A stretch of 64,000 bases of DNA from Puccinia triticina (Eukaryota; Basidiomycota; Pucciniomycetes; Pucciniales; Pucciniaceae), in NCBI RefSeq assembly GCF_026914185.1, contig NC_070561.1:2976001-3040000 (forward strand). Direction: 5' to 3'. This document shows positions 54,611 to 64,000 of this stretch, one piece after another. A program made the translations under genes and the position numbers. Position 1 is the first letter of the stretch. The number at the start of each line of letters is the position of its first letter. The notes beneath the pieces are model-generated. The model was not told where the DNA came from. It saw nothing but the letters and a program-made list of their open reading frames with translations, and searched no databases.

Positions 54611-55271
54611 TAATAATCATAATCATGTTACCCATTTGTTCGACCCAAAACGGCACTCTTTGAAATGTTAGTCTGCAAGCAGTAAGATACAGCGTGGATC
54701 TTGGGGCTGCTCTATCGGTCCGTATCAGGGGGCGCCAAGGCAAGCCAGGGACCAGCAATATACGGGGAAGCAGTTCAAGTTTAAGCAGAGTTTGGCAAAG
54801 CGTTTGCTCCATATGATGGGCCGTTTAGGGCCCAACTTCAGCTGAGCCCAGTGAGTCTGAAAAGTCAAGCGCAGGAAGAGTGCAAAGCAACCAACACAGT
54901 CAGGTGATTAACCATGATGCTGTCTAGTAGTGACCGGATGCAGGGGGAGTAGTCAAAACAGGCGATCAGGTGGCTGGTCGACTTGAGGCTTAAGAGCCGA
55001 ACAGTCAGAGCCAGCATCGGCTCTGGACATTAATTTTCTTGGGAGACTGGCACCGGTGTCCTATTGCGAAGGGCAAATACCAACGTCTCCCTAGTCACAG
55101 CACATGGAACACGCTAAGATGATTAACAACGCAAATATGTACAGCTTTCAGATGCAATCCATATTGAGGGAAGTGTGGGACGACATAAATTAAATTTCGG
55201 CGTGAAGAGGCCTTGGAGTACAATAGCGTAGCAACTCTTGGACTCCAGTGATGGAAGAAAAAATGGCGCGG
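54611..55271. other. Intergenic region between IDI1 and the EF-hand gene
   Basis: The two genes are convergent and share this 3' flank. No gene supported. Confidence 0.5.
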
Positions 55272-55911
55272 TCATTGCTGCAGAATGCTCCTGACGAATT
55301 TTTCGTAATCGATGTTGCCATCACTGTAGTTGATGTCAATGCAAGTCTAGTTAGTACGATACTCACAAAGCCGAAGCCTCCAGAATTGTTCAAATGTTTG
55401 CAAGCGTGGTAGATCCGGCTGTGGACCTTGCAAGGAAAGAAAAACGCACCCTCCGATCTGGACACCTTTCATCAGCTCGTCCACTTCTGCATCAGTCAGT
55501 TTTTCTCCTAAGCTCGTCAAGACGTATCGAAGTTCGCCAGCTCCAATGTACCCGTTTCCATCCTTATCGAATACTCGAAAACCGCGTATGAAGTCTTCAG
55601 CCGTACCCGCAGGAGAAAACCCTCCCGGTCGATTGAGGATTGACGAGAAGGTCGGAAAGTCAACTAAGCAGATTTCAAGCATATGGGCAGAGTCAGGTTC
55701 CAAGTTGAGTCGCCAAAGATTCAGCGTAGGTTTTTTTTTTTTTTTTGCTTAAAAGGTTCAAACTAACTGTCAGCCGGCGCGCAGGAGGCTAGTTCGGCAA
55801 CCTCGGCTTGAGTGGGATTCTGACCGAGCGCTCTGAGAAGATCGCCCAAACATTCACGACTGATAGTTCCGGTGCCCTTCTTATCGAACAGGGCGAAAGC
55901 CTCTTTGGTTT
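55272..55911 (-). CDS. CDC4: Cdc4-type myosin light chain (EF-hand), first exon unresolved
   Basis: Calmodulin-fold light chain that binds IQ motifs of type II myosin and supports the cytokinetic ring in fungi. Exons found on minus: 55911-55768, 55663-55450, 55323-55272; introns GTTAGT and GTGCGT to CAG/TAG, phases agree. Domain order: [18 protein letters not shown] (degenerate EF loop), [37 protein letters not shown], then [22 protein letters not shown] (canonical Ca-binding loop) and [14 protein letters not shown] at the end. The NRPGGF insertion and single canonical loop favour Cdc4-like light chain over calmodulin. About 136 residues are accounted for; a short first exon with the ATG must lie upstream (beyond 55911) and end in phase 1, but I could not place it. 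Confidence 0.82.
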
Positions 55912-57081
55912 CTGTTATCGGGATTTATGGGTTATGTCAGTCAGGGCTTGCGGTTATCAAGAGCAGTTGGAAAGAACGGCAAACCGGCTTCAGATGCGGG
56001 CTACAAAGATCCGATCGAGAGCATTTCCGCGATTGATGACGTCGGATAGCCGTGTGTGTAAGGCAGTGGGGAGGGGAGAAACACGTCAGGTCCGGGGGCA
56101 GTCAGAGACGTGTAGTCAAGCCAAGGGTGGTTGTGCTGACCATGTTGGATTATCCGATGGATGCGATGAAGAGGTGCGAGGCGTTTCTTGGGGAGGAAGT
56201 GCGAGGTGGTGGTTGATGGAAATGGGGCAGTGGTGCCTTGCACACAGGCTGGATTTAAACGGCCAGGGCTACTCGAACCGTCACACCGGTGCACCCGCGG
56301 GTGCCTCGATCAAACCGAGGCCAAGCCATCTCAGCGACGATCTGTCACAGCCACCTTCGCCTGCAGCTTTACCATGAGCGTCCTCACGACGTCGGTCCCC
56401 CCAGGCTGCCAAGAAATTGAAGCTCACTCCGGGGTTGTGGCCTGGGTCATGAAACGTTTTCAGAGAAGATGTATTGGTCTACGGGCCTCCCAGAAGTGCT
56501 CTAAGACTAGAGCCCACAAAGCTAGATTTCCCTGCAAGAATGTAGACTTTTTGGGTATACACCACGGGCGCACAAATTTCAAAGTTCGTCGTCAAACCGC
56601 CCAAGGCGAAAATTTGACATCGAACCGCCGCAGGTACGGCAACTGTCAGTCCCCATCAGGCAAGACGGCCGAAAGCCATCCACCGACGGGGCTAGGCCAG
56701 CCTGCCCCAAACAGACCTTCTAGCCCCGTCGGGCATAAATTGCCGTCGAGGAGCCGGCAATCTGACCACATCACGACGGTGTCGCAATAGAGTGCCCGCC
56801 CGCCGTCCAAAACAACATTGCCCGTACTTGTCCCGGCAAGAATACCGCCCCACCACGGGCATGGCTTCACGACACAGCCCCTCCACAGGCACGCATCATA
56901 CCACGGCCCCATCACCGGCATGGCTCCAGGCCACGCAGTGGTCAATGGTGGGAATGGCTCCCCCGGGGCCGCTGCCTCCCCTGCGGGCTCCCCCGGGCGC
57001 CTACCCCCAAGGACCGCCCCAAGCACCACTCACCCCTCAAGCCAGCCTCTTCTCATCTCCATCCGCTCATCCGCAACCACC
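55912..57081. other. Region between the EF-hand gene and the CDC24 fragment
   Basis: Should contain the first exon and promoter of the light-chain gene on minus. Several open frames in GC-rich DNA lack motifs; none is supported. An in-frame ATG at 56920 could extend the CDC24-like N-terminus. Confidence 0.45.
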
Positions 57082-57478
57082 ATGGCCACCACAACCTCCT
57101 CCTCAGCACACTCCTCCTTCGCCCACCACCGGCCATCAAACCTCTCCATCGACATGCCCATCGCAACATCCTCAGTCGTCAACAAGACCGCCTCCAGATC
57201 CGCATCCCTCTACCATAACTGTCTCCAAACCAGGGCCCTGCTCAGAAGAGTCCCGGGCTTCGAGCAAGGCCCATGGATCACCGAAACGAGAAACCCAAAC
57301 AGTCTGCTCAATGGTACACCCACCCCCTTCCTCACACAGAAAAAACAAACAAACAAACAACTCACTGACTCACTCACTCATCCTTGCAACAGACTCGCCT
57401 ACCGACCCCAACACCCCGCACTCCAAACACTCCTCCAATCCACTCGATCCAGTCACCCAGACCCTCGAAAAATTATAG
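57082..57478 (+). pseudogene. CDC24: Truncated CDC24 (Rho-GEF) N-terminal fragment
   Basis: Cdc24 activates the GTPase Cdc42 to set polarity. Exon 57082-57313, intron 57314-57392 (GTACAC...CAG), second part 57393-57478 ending in TAG. It encodes a Ser/Thr-rich leader, then SLYHNCLQTRALLRRVPGFEQ, the start of the Cdc24 calponin-homology-like domain, and after the intron a Ser/Pro-rich stretch ending LDPVTQTLEKL, matching the next conserved block. Everything after that (rest of the CH-like, DH, PH and PB1 domains) is missing, and downstream sequence to 57612 stays open only in another frame without known motifs. Either a decayed duplicate or a captured fragment. The full-length gene is not in this window. 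Confidence 0.6.
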
Positions 57479-58378
57479 GAGATACTTTCTTCTCTCAGCT
57501 GGATGCGGACACCATTCGGCCCCCCACTGAGCTCGAAGTCATGGCAAAGATGGCCATTCTTGCGGAAGAAAGTGCAGTTGCTGCTCTTGCTTCCGGTCCT
57601 GCAACCCGCTAAGCGTCCGCTCTCATGTTTCTGGACTGTTTGACCCCCCCACCTGTACATAAAAACTCCTATGTACATATTTCTCTTTTATTTCTGTGTT
57701 GCTGTTTGACTCGTGTCCATGTTTCATCCCCCCTGTACACAAAACTCCTATTTCTCTTTTCTTTCTGTTTCATTTGTGTCTATAGTAGCTTTTTTGTATT
57801 TTGTTTGTTGGGGCAGATTGCTTTTCTATCCCTGATATGTGCACAATTAACAACTCACTCTTTTGTACTTGTTGGTGGCACTGTGTCATCTGAACACTTT
57901 GTGTGCCGCTGCCGCGAGCAAGCGGGCAATTCAACTGAGATTTTTGCAACCTTTATCTTGCCTAAGACGGTCACACGCCGTAGCTGAAGTACAATGCCGT
58001 ACATATGGCGTGCATTGGTTTCGGCCATTGGACGTCTGGTATGGCCAGCATGTTTGGTTGACGTGATCCAAGCAGTTGGGTAACGTCAGCTGCTTGCGTC
58101 TTGTGACGTTGGATTCAGACAGCGGAAGATGCGAGGGGGTGGAAGACGGCTCCACGGAGCCGTTGTGGGGCCTGGCACGGGGCCCGTAGCTTGGCCGTAT
58201 GTCGTTGCAGGGGAGGTCCTGTCCTGAGACGGGAGGATCAGCCCGTCCCCAGACGTGCTCGTGCGCCCGGTGTGTAAACCGACATCTGCGGGGGTACCAG
58301 ATTGCATGGGAAGTCCTCCAATCTCACTGCATACAGCAGCTAAGAAGGCTTGCATGAGAGCACCTCTCTTTAGTTGTA
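57479..58378. other. Non-coding region up to the Helitron terminus
   Basis: No gene supported. A CTGTACA...CTCCTAT...TTTCTCTTTT block occurs twice (about 57652-57695 and 57736-57775). Confidence 0.5.
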
Positions 58379-60122
58379 CTAGAGAAATCGCGGCTGCGCC
58401 GCGCAAAATGTCAATGATTGTTAATTCAGAAAATGATATGAAAAAATTCCATTGCAGGAACACTGAACATATCATTATAGATACACAATAACATGAATTC
58501 AAATAAAATGAAAAGGTATTTGCATAAATGATATGTTATGAGTTCATTTGAGTCGCAAGCAAAGTTTTGTTCACAACATTGGTGGTCTCTTCAGAGGCTT
58601 CCTTGGGTACATAAGCAACTCCTAATCCTGCTACAGATGTAGCCCTGGAAATGGCGACATATAATTGGCCATGAGAAAAAACAGGCCTTGGCAAAAAAAA
58701 CCCGACATGATCCAAAGACTGGCCTTGACATTTATTGATAGTCATTGCGAAAGCGCTGGCGACCGGAAACTGAAATCGAGTAAAGGTACATGCGAACTCC
58801 ATATCCGGTTTGTATTTCAGAGTTATTCAAGGCAAAGATTTAATTTTCCCTGCTGCAGTACCTCTCAAAACCTTGACACGTAAAACGGTACGTCCAATGT
58901 TGAGGAGGAGAAGCTTTGTTCCGTTGGCTAGACCGTCGGTTTTGCAATAATACTAAAGGCTGCCCAACTTTCAACTCCAGGCTGCATTCAAGAAAATTGG
59001 GTACATCAATCTTGTTCAGGATCTCTTCAGGTAAAGCTTTTTTGGAAGAATCAGTCATCTGATCAATCGCGGCTGAGATATGGAGTTTTGACGGCAATAG
59101 CCTCAGGCACTGCTTGTTAACCAACTTCACATATTTGTTCAAAGGCATAATTATTGCTCTTGATTTGTAATACCCTGACAGAAACTCTTCCAAAAAGTCC
59201 TGACCACCTATGGCCAAACCACCGTATACAAAGTTGATTATGTTGGACAACAGGGCTTTGATTGAATTGTTTCTGAACAAAGTCCCAAAACGCAACGGGA
59301 TTTGTTCTACAAATTCCTTCTGAATTGTACCTTCACCAATGTTGAGCTGCCATTTGTTGAATTGGACAGCTCCATGTGGGACTGGCACAGACTGAGGGCC
59401 CAATAATTGAACATTGTGACACAAGTGATATTTCCATACTTTGTTCCATAATGTAGAATTTAACATGCATAATTTAGATTGCAAAAGCATGTCTCCCAAC
59501 TAACCACAGGTAGAGTTTGTCAAAAATCACCACCAAAAACAACTTAAGTCTGGCAAAACTTAAAGGATTTTCCTGGCCCTTCAAGTCACAAAACAATCTA
59601 TCCACTGCTTCTACTGAGAATTGGTTCTGCATTGAAGTATTGTCCCAAACAATTATTTAAGTCTATTTGATACATGTCTTGACGCAGAGCTGATTGAGGT
59701 TCCCATGTGCATACTGAGCTAGAGTTGACTTTCAGGGGAATCTTGAACTTTGCATGAGCTGTGGTTGGGTTATGTAATACCAGAGAATCAATACCCAAGG
59801 AAGCTACTGCAGCTAATTGGAGGCCTTTTGCTGTATAGTGATCAATTGATGTATTCATGACAAAGGTATTCCAAGTCCCGCCAGGGCCATCTATATAGGC
59901 TAGGCAAGGGCCCTGTCTTTGGAATTTCTTGATGATATTGTTGACAATTACCCGCTGGTCTTGGATCAGTCTCTGGTAATTCTCTTGATACCTCTCAGCT
60001 GGAATTTAGCTCAGGTGGGTCTCCAATGACAAAGTTTGAGCAAAGTCTGGCCATGAATTATAATCAGGGCAGGTTAAACCAACATCCTGGAGATACTTTG
60101 AGTTCTTTGCAAGTTGAGAATC
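58379..60122 (-). mobile_element. Decayed Helitron, 3' part
   Basis: The 3' terminus lies on minus at 58379: stem GCGGC/GCCGC (58390-58402) with loop GCA, then ATTTCTCTAG followed by T. This is the Helitron pattern (hairpin, CTRR, insertion between A and T). Helicase remains follow at 58536 and continue to 60122, where a CACTA-like end interrupts the element. Rep domain and 5' end are not in view. Confidence 0.8.
58536..60122 (-). pseudogene. Helitron PIF1-like helicase, broken
   Basis: C-terminal helicase half of a RepHel protein, which would unwind DNA during rolling-circle transposition. In order on minus: DYNSWPDFAQTLSLE, a run into LAYIDGPGGTWNT where Walker A should read GPGGTGKT (Gly-Lys replaced by Trp-Asn), LAAVASLGIDSLVL...TAHAKFKIPL, a middle block with PVPHGAVQF and LPLR-type helicase text, VGQPLVLLQN, and the C-terminal [21 protein letters not shown]...[14 protein letters not shown] motifs V-VI. 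Pieces lie in three frames (breaks near 59600 and 58820), with a stop near 60007. Loss of Walker A and the shifts make it non-functional. Confidence 0.88.
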
Positions 60123-60410
60123 ACCAGGAAAATAAAATAGTCAGTTGATGACAAGCGACATCACACCAGCTCCAGCCAGCTACCCAACATCTATCCAAGA
60201 TCTATCCACTATCTACCCCAATCTCCCAACTGTCTCCTCAACTTCCAAAATTTACCAAGGAGGTCCTGTTCAGTTTTTGATGAGCCCAACTGATTGTAAG
60301 CTCTCAACAAGGAGAGCTTCACTGTGTGATGACAAGGGCGAGGGGACGAGGCTGAGGACAAGGCTGCCTTGGGAGGACTTCTGGAACCAATGTTTCCTTT
60401 GATTGCGCAA
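60123..60410. mobile_element. CACTA-like element end, truncated copy
   Basis: Starts CACCAGGAAAATAAAATAGTC at 60123, then a GACAAGCGACATCAC-type arm and CCAGCTCCAGC, matching in inverse the right end of the element at 61862-63100. It cuts into the Helitron helicase frame. Its other end was not found. Confidence 0.65.
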
Positions 60411-61861
60411 TCCTAGCTCAGGAGAGATGGAAGGAACATCTCTGTTAGACTATGTACAAGCTGAGAGGAAAGGAGAGAGAAGAGGAAACTGGGCGGACTC
60501 ACCTAGCTCAGGAGAGATGGAAGGAACATCTCTGCTGAACTAGGAGGGGCGGGGGAATGGTTGGACTAAGTATGGGTCTGTTTGGGATCCTGTGATCCAT
60601 CTTGTGACACCCCAAAGGTGGGGGGTTACATTCTCCCCCCCTATAAAAAAAAGGGAAGATAACAATGTTGTGCATGGGGATGGGATAGCCAGGTCCAGAG
60701 CTGCTGCCCCTCAAGCTCTCTTTTTGAGGGGCTGGGTACCCAACCGCTTAAGTTTTAGCAGGTGAAAAGTCCCTGGGGTGGGCTATCGGGGTAGCAGTGC
60801 TTTTTTGAATTAATATTATGATTTTTTTTTTCATCACAAGGACACCTCCAAAAAATCCAATATGTTTTGGAGAGGGCAGTTGGGACGCCCTCTTTTGATC
60901 CATCAAAAAAGAAAATGGGAAAAATACCCTCCTTCTTTTGGGGGAAGTTGCTGTGTGTGAAGTATTTTTTGGCTTGCATGCACAGCAGGCTTGACGTTGG
61001 TGGACGGTTGATTCTGTGAGATTTCAAGCCTGAGTGAACGGTACTCTTCAAAAAAAAGTAGAAGAGTACCGGGATCCAAATTGGCTGCGGACAGAGGTAA
61101 GCTAAGCAAACCAATTTCCGCAGTCCAAAACCAGCGCCAAGGGATGAAACACTAATCATCAGAATTGATGTTAGCATGAACTTCCCACGGCAGCAAGAAC
61201 ATGAACGTGCTTCAACCATTGCTGAAAGACAGAATCTCTGGAAACACCAAAGGTGAGTGATAGAGTATTTGAAATAAGTCCAGGCAAAGAAAAAGAAAGC
61301 TCAAAAGCTAAAACATCCTACGATTATCTTTGGGCAGACAAAGTCAAACCAATAGAAATCAGGAAAGCCGAACTCTCCCTTGATCAAGGTACTGAGAGCG
61401 GTAAGCACAAAGAGAATAGAGATAAAAAAGAAATCAGGCTGAAACTGATGTCACACTTGTGAAAACAGTAGACGTAGCGGCTTTGCTTAAACAATTCTCA
61501 AGTGCAGCATCAAGCAAGCTTGTGAGCTAGATACTCAACGTCTAGCAATATCGTCAACGGGAGGACAAGGAGCAATCTCCTCAAATAGTTATTTTTATTA
61601 AATTAAAACATTACTCAGAATAGAGCAGCCTACAGCCTGCTCCTAGGTAAATCTCACAACAAGATAACATGAACAGAATTGTTTTTCCTTTTATCTTTCT
61701 ATTGTTTTCTGACTAGAAATGCATCCTAGTCTTCTGCATTCTTTCAGATTCTGTGCGCAAGGAGTTTTCTGCTGCTGCGCAAAGTATGTCTGTAAAAATA
61801 TATATCAATTTTTTCACTTATAATCATACTTTCCATCCCCCTTCCTACCCCACCCTGCATA
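60411..61861. repeat. Non-coding region with a 33-bp direct repeat and LTR-like remnant
   Basis: CTAGCTCAGGAGAGATGGAA plus GGAACATCTCTG occurs at about 60412 and 60502. On minus, GGGGGGAGAA next to TGTAACCCCCCACC (about 60632-60645) looks like a polypurine tract plus LTR start, but no second LTR is seen. No gene supported. Confidence 0.5.
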
Positions 61862-63100
61862 CACCAGGAAAAAAAAAATAGTCACTTGATGGCAAGTGAC
61901 ATGATGCAGCTTTGTTTTCTGCTCCAGAGCTATTCCAGTGCTGCTCCAAGTCTGCTCCACCAGCACTTGTAGAGCTTGCAGGACTGCACCAGAGCACTCA
62001 ATGTGGCACAGTCAGCTGATCCTAATTTTTTCCCAGGAACAGCTGATGCTCATCATAATCTGAGCAGTAGGCATTGACTGAGCCTGGGCCAAAGCTGAGC
62101 ATTGGCTGAGCCTGGGCCACAGCTGAGCATTGGATATTCCAAGCCTGAAACAAATCCAAGTGTCAGCTGGACCAAGAATATTCCAAATCTGAGCATCAGC
62201 TTAGCCAACAATGGTCCAAAGCTGAGCATCATCTTGGAAAAGGCTTGTGCAGAGCTTAGGATCAGCTGGGACAATACTGTTCCAAAGATTAACACCAGCT
62301 GGGCCAAAAATTTTCAAAAGCTGAGCATTGGCTGAGCCAATGCTGGTACAAAGCTGAGCATTGGCTGAGCCAAGGCTGTTCCAAAGCTGAGTATCAGATT
62401 TTTTGAGACTATTCAAAAGATTAATATCACCTGAGCCAAGGCTGTTCCAAAGCTGAGCATCAGCTGAGCCAAGGCTGGTCCACAGCTGAGCATCAGCTGA
62501 GCCAAGGCTGGTCCACAGCTGAGCATCAGCTGAGCCAAGGCTGGTCCACAGCTGAGCATCAGCTGAGCCAAGGCTGGTCCACAGCTGAGCATTATCTTAG
62601 CCAAGGTTGGTCCACAGCTGAGCATCAGCTGAGCCAAGGCTGGTCCACATATGAGCATAAGCTGTTACAGGAGTGGTCAGACTCAGAATCTGAGCATTGG
62701 CTGGGCCGAGATTTATTCAAAGCTGAAAATCAGCTGAGCCAATACTGGTCCAAAGCTGAGCATTGACTGGGCCAATGATAGTCCTAATCTGAGTCTAAGC
62801 TGAGCCATGACTGGAATAAAGCTGAAAATAAGCTGGGCCAGGACTGGTTCTGATCTGGGCAACAAAGCTGAGCATGAGCTGGGCACCAAAGCTGAGCATA
62901 AGCTGGGAGCTAAAGCTGAGTATCAGCTGACCAGAAATGGGGATCAGTGGTGCCCAGCAAAAACTGAGGATCTCCTGTGGAAATTCTTAAACTGGTTAGA
63001 TGGTGGGTAGATGATGGGTAGATGGTGGGTAGATGGTGGGTAGCCCGCTGGAGCTGGCATGATGTCACTTGTAATCAAGTGACTATTTTTTTTCCTGGTG
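61862..63100. mobile_element. Non-autonomous CACTA-like element with subterminal repeats
   Basis: 1239 bp. Ends CACCAGGAAAAAAAA plus TAGTCACTTGAT in both directions, flanked by the 3-bp duplication ATA (61859-61861 and 63101-63103). The ends beginning CAC and the 3-bp target fit CMC/EnSpm (CACTA) transposons. Nearly the whole interior (about 62070-62930) is a degenerate 33-bp repeat around CTGAGCATCAGCTGAGCCAA, over 20 units, and the right end adds a GATGGTGGGTA 11-bp repeat. Subterminal repeats of this kind serve as transposase-binding arrays in CACTA elements. No transposase. Confidence 0.75.
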
Positions 63101-63103
63101 ATA

Positions 63104-63622
63104 GCGTTTATTTTAAAAAACAAATTGATAAAGTTGAAAAAACAGAAGTTTATTTATCTTTGTTTGGTCAACTGTGTAATCAACAAACATACTTATTCTT
63201 TCTTATCAGCCCCCGCAGAAGCCATGAGCAAAAAGCTAGAGGCCCAAAAGTCTATCTTGGGCCTCAAAAATGACAAAATGGTGTGTCAAGAATTTCTGCA
63301 AACACACTGTACCATTTTAGAATAATTGCTCTCTTTTGAGTGATTTGGTGTCACATTTTTTTCAGATTAAAATTTTATGATATCATGGTGTTGTGAGTTT
63401 ATGCAATTCACCTTTGAAAACCCCTAATAGATAAAATCAAGGGTTTGTCCCAAAATTAGCCAATTCCTCCCTCCTTGGTGTGAAGCAGCCATCTCAAAGC
63501 AGGTACTTAGGCAAAGCTGGCACTTTGAGGCAGCATGACATGTTTTTTGAGTTTGTCTAGTAAATTTGGATTGGTCAGACTGATACATTTTGAACTTCAA
63601 ATGTGGATTGAATTGAGGGACA
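63104..63622. other. Non-coding DNA upstream of a mariner transposase
   Basis: No gene supported. It should include the left end of the mariner element whose transposase begins at 63623; no inverted repeat partner is in the window. Confidence 0.4.
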
Positions 63623-64000
63623 ATGACAATCCAAGACATAAAACCTAAAACAATAAAAGGGGGATTATTCAATGGGTTTGGCTTTAGGCACCTGAAGTAT
63701 GTTGCCAAGGTTAAGATGATTTTCAAGAAACTCCTTCTCCAAGGGAAATCCTGCAACAACATCAACACTATTGTTGATGAGAATATATCCTCAAAATCCC
63801 TGAGCCGTTGGAAGGACATGTTCATTCAAACACACTTGGTGGTACAAGATGCCTCTCTATACGGCTTATGATCTCTGTCAAAGAGTGGGAATTCATCCTG
63901 GATATTATTGGTGTGGACCTGGCCTTGTATCTTTACAAGATACAGAAGGCAGTGCTTGAGTCCTTGGGGGATCTGTATGCCATATTGACCATCCGCAACA
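63623..64000 (+). pseudogene. Second Tc1/mariner transposase, N-terminal part, runs off the window
   Basis: Same arrangement as the transposase at 14282-15399 but clearly diverged: HLKYVAKVKMIFKKLLLQGKS, then SLSRWKDMF and DASLYG, and, after a frameshift at about 63866, EWEFILDIIG...ALYLYKIQKAVLE. These correspond to the helix-turn-helix region and the linker before the DDE domain. The frameshift indicates decay. The DDE domain would lie beyond 64000. The start is uncertain; 63623 is the first in-frame start codon shown. Confidence 0.72.

Noticed and set aside
56792..57478. Pro/Ser-rich 228-codon ORF overlapping the CDC24 fragment
   Set aside because: Only its last part is in the CDC24-like frame after splicing; the rest is out of frame.
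62053..62658. ORF with repeated LAQLMLSCGPA
   Set aside because: Translation of the 33-bp subterminal repeat of the CACTA-like element.

Overview
The window is nuclear DNA of a filamentous basidiomycete, most likely a rust fungus (Pucciniales, Puccinia-like). Host genes are split by many short GT-AG introns, and the mobile DNA includes a rust-type Ty3/gypsy gag, an OTU-protease transposon gene, a Harbinger element and Helitrons. Organism is inference; gene and element structures were read by hand.

Layout. 1-0.8 kb: decayed Ty1/copia integrase. 1.7-4.9 kb: complete PIF/Harbinger transposon (transposase plus Myb-like gene, TTA target-site duplication) inserted just past the 3' end of COX4 (5.1-5.9 kb, minus). 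6.5-26.8 kb: a nest of transposons. A 28-bp repeat array is split by two small elements; one of these, a hAT-like MITE (7050-25297), is split by a Tourist-like MITE (7225-25220), itself split by a gag-only LTR retrotransposon (7397-25024, minus). That retrotransposon carries a foreign solo LTR, a 5.6-kb Tc1/mariner element with its own cargo gene, a Helitron 3' end followed by fragments of a PPR gene and of aspartyl-tRNA synthetase, and another MITE inside gag. An OTU-domain ORF follows.

27-34 kb: direct repeats, a 41-bp satellite, a mariner-type MITE, the arginase gene CAR1 (with a 12-nt micro-exon), and a hAT-like MITE full of hairpin repeats. 34-43 kb: two tandem paralogous genes for large secreted proteins with identical intron positions, separated by two more MITEs. 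44-50 kb: GC-rich segment with an AVT-type amino-acid transporter and a ubiquitin-like/RING protein. 52-58 kb: palindromic MITE, IDI1 (isopentenyl-diphosphate isomerase), a Cdc4-type EF-hand light chain, and a truncated CDC24 N-terminus. 58-64 kb: decayed Helitron helicase, CACTA-like elements, and the start of a second mariner transposase.

The host genes are unrelated housekeeping functions (respiration, arginine breakdown, isoprenoids, amino-acid transport, cytoskeleton), not a pathway cluster. The most unusual content is the MITE family with a CAASGGTGGGC-type terminus and 7-bp target duplications (four copies), the cargo-carrying mariner, the putative gene-capturing Helitron, and the secreted-protein tandem pair.
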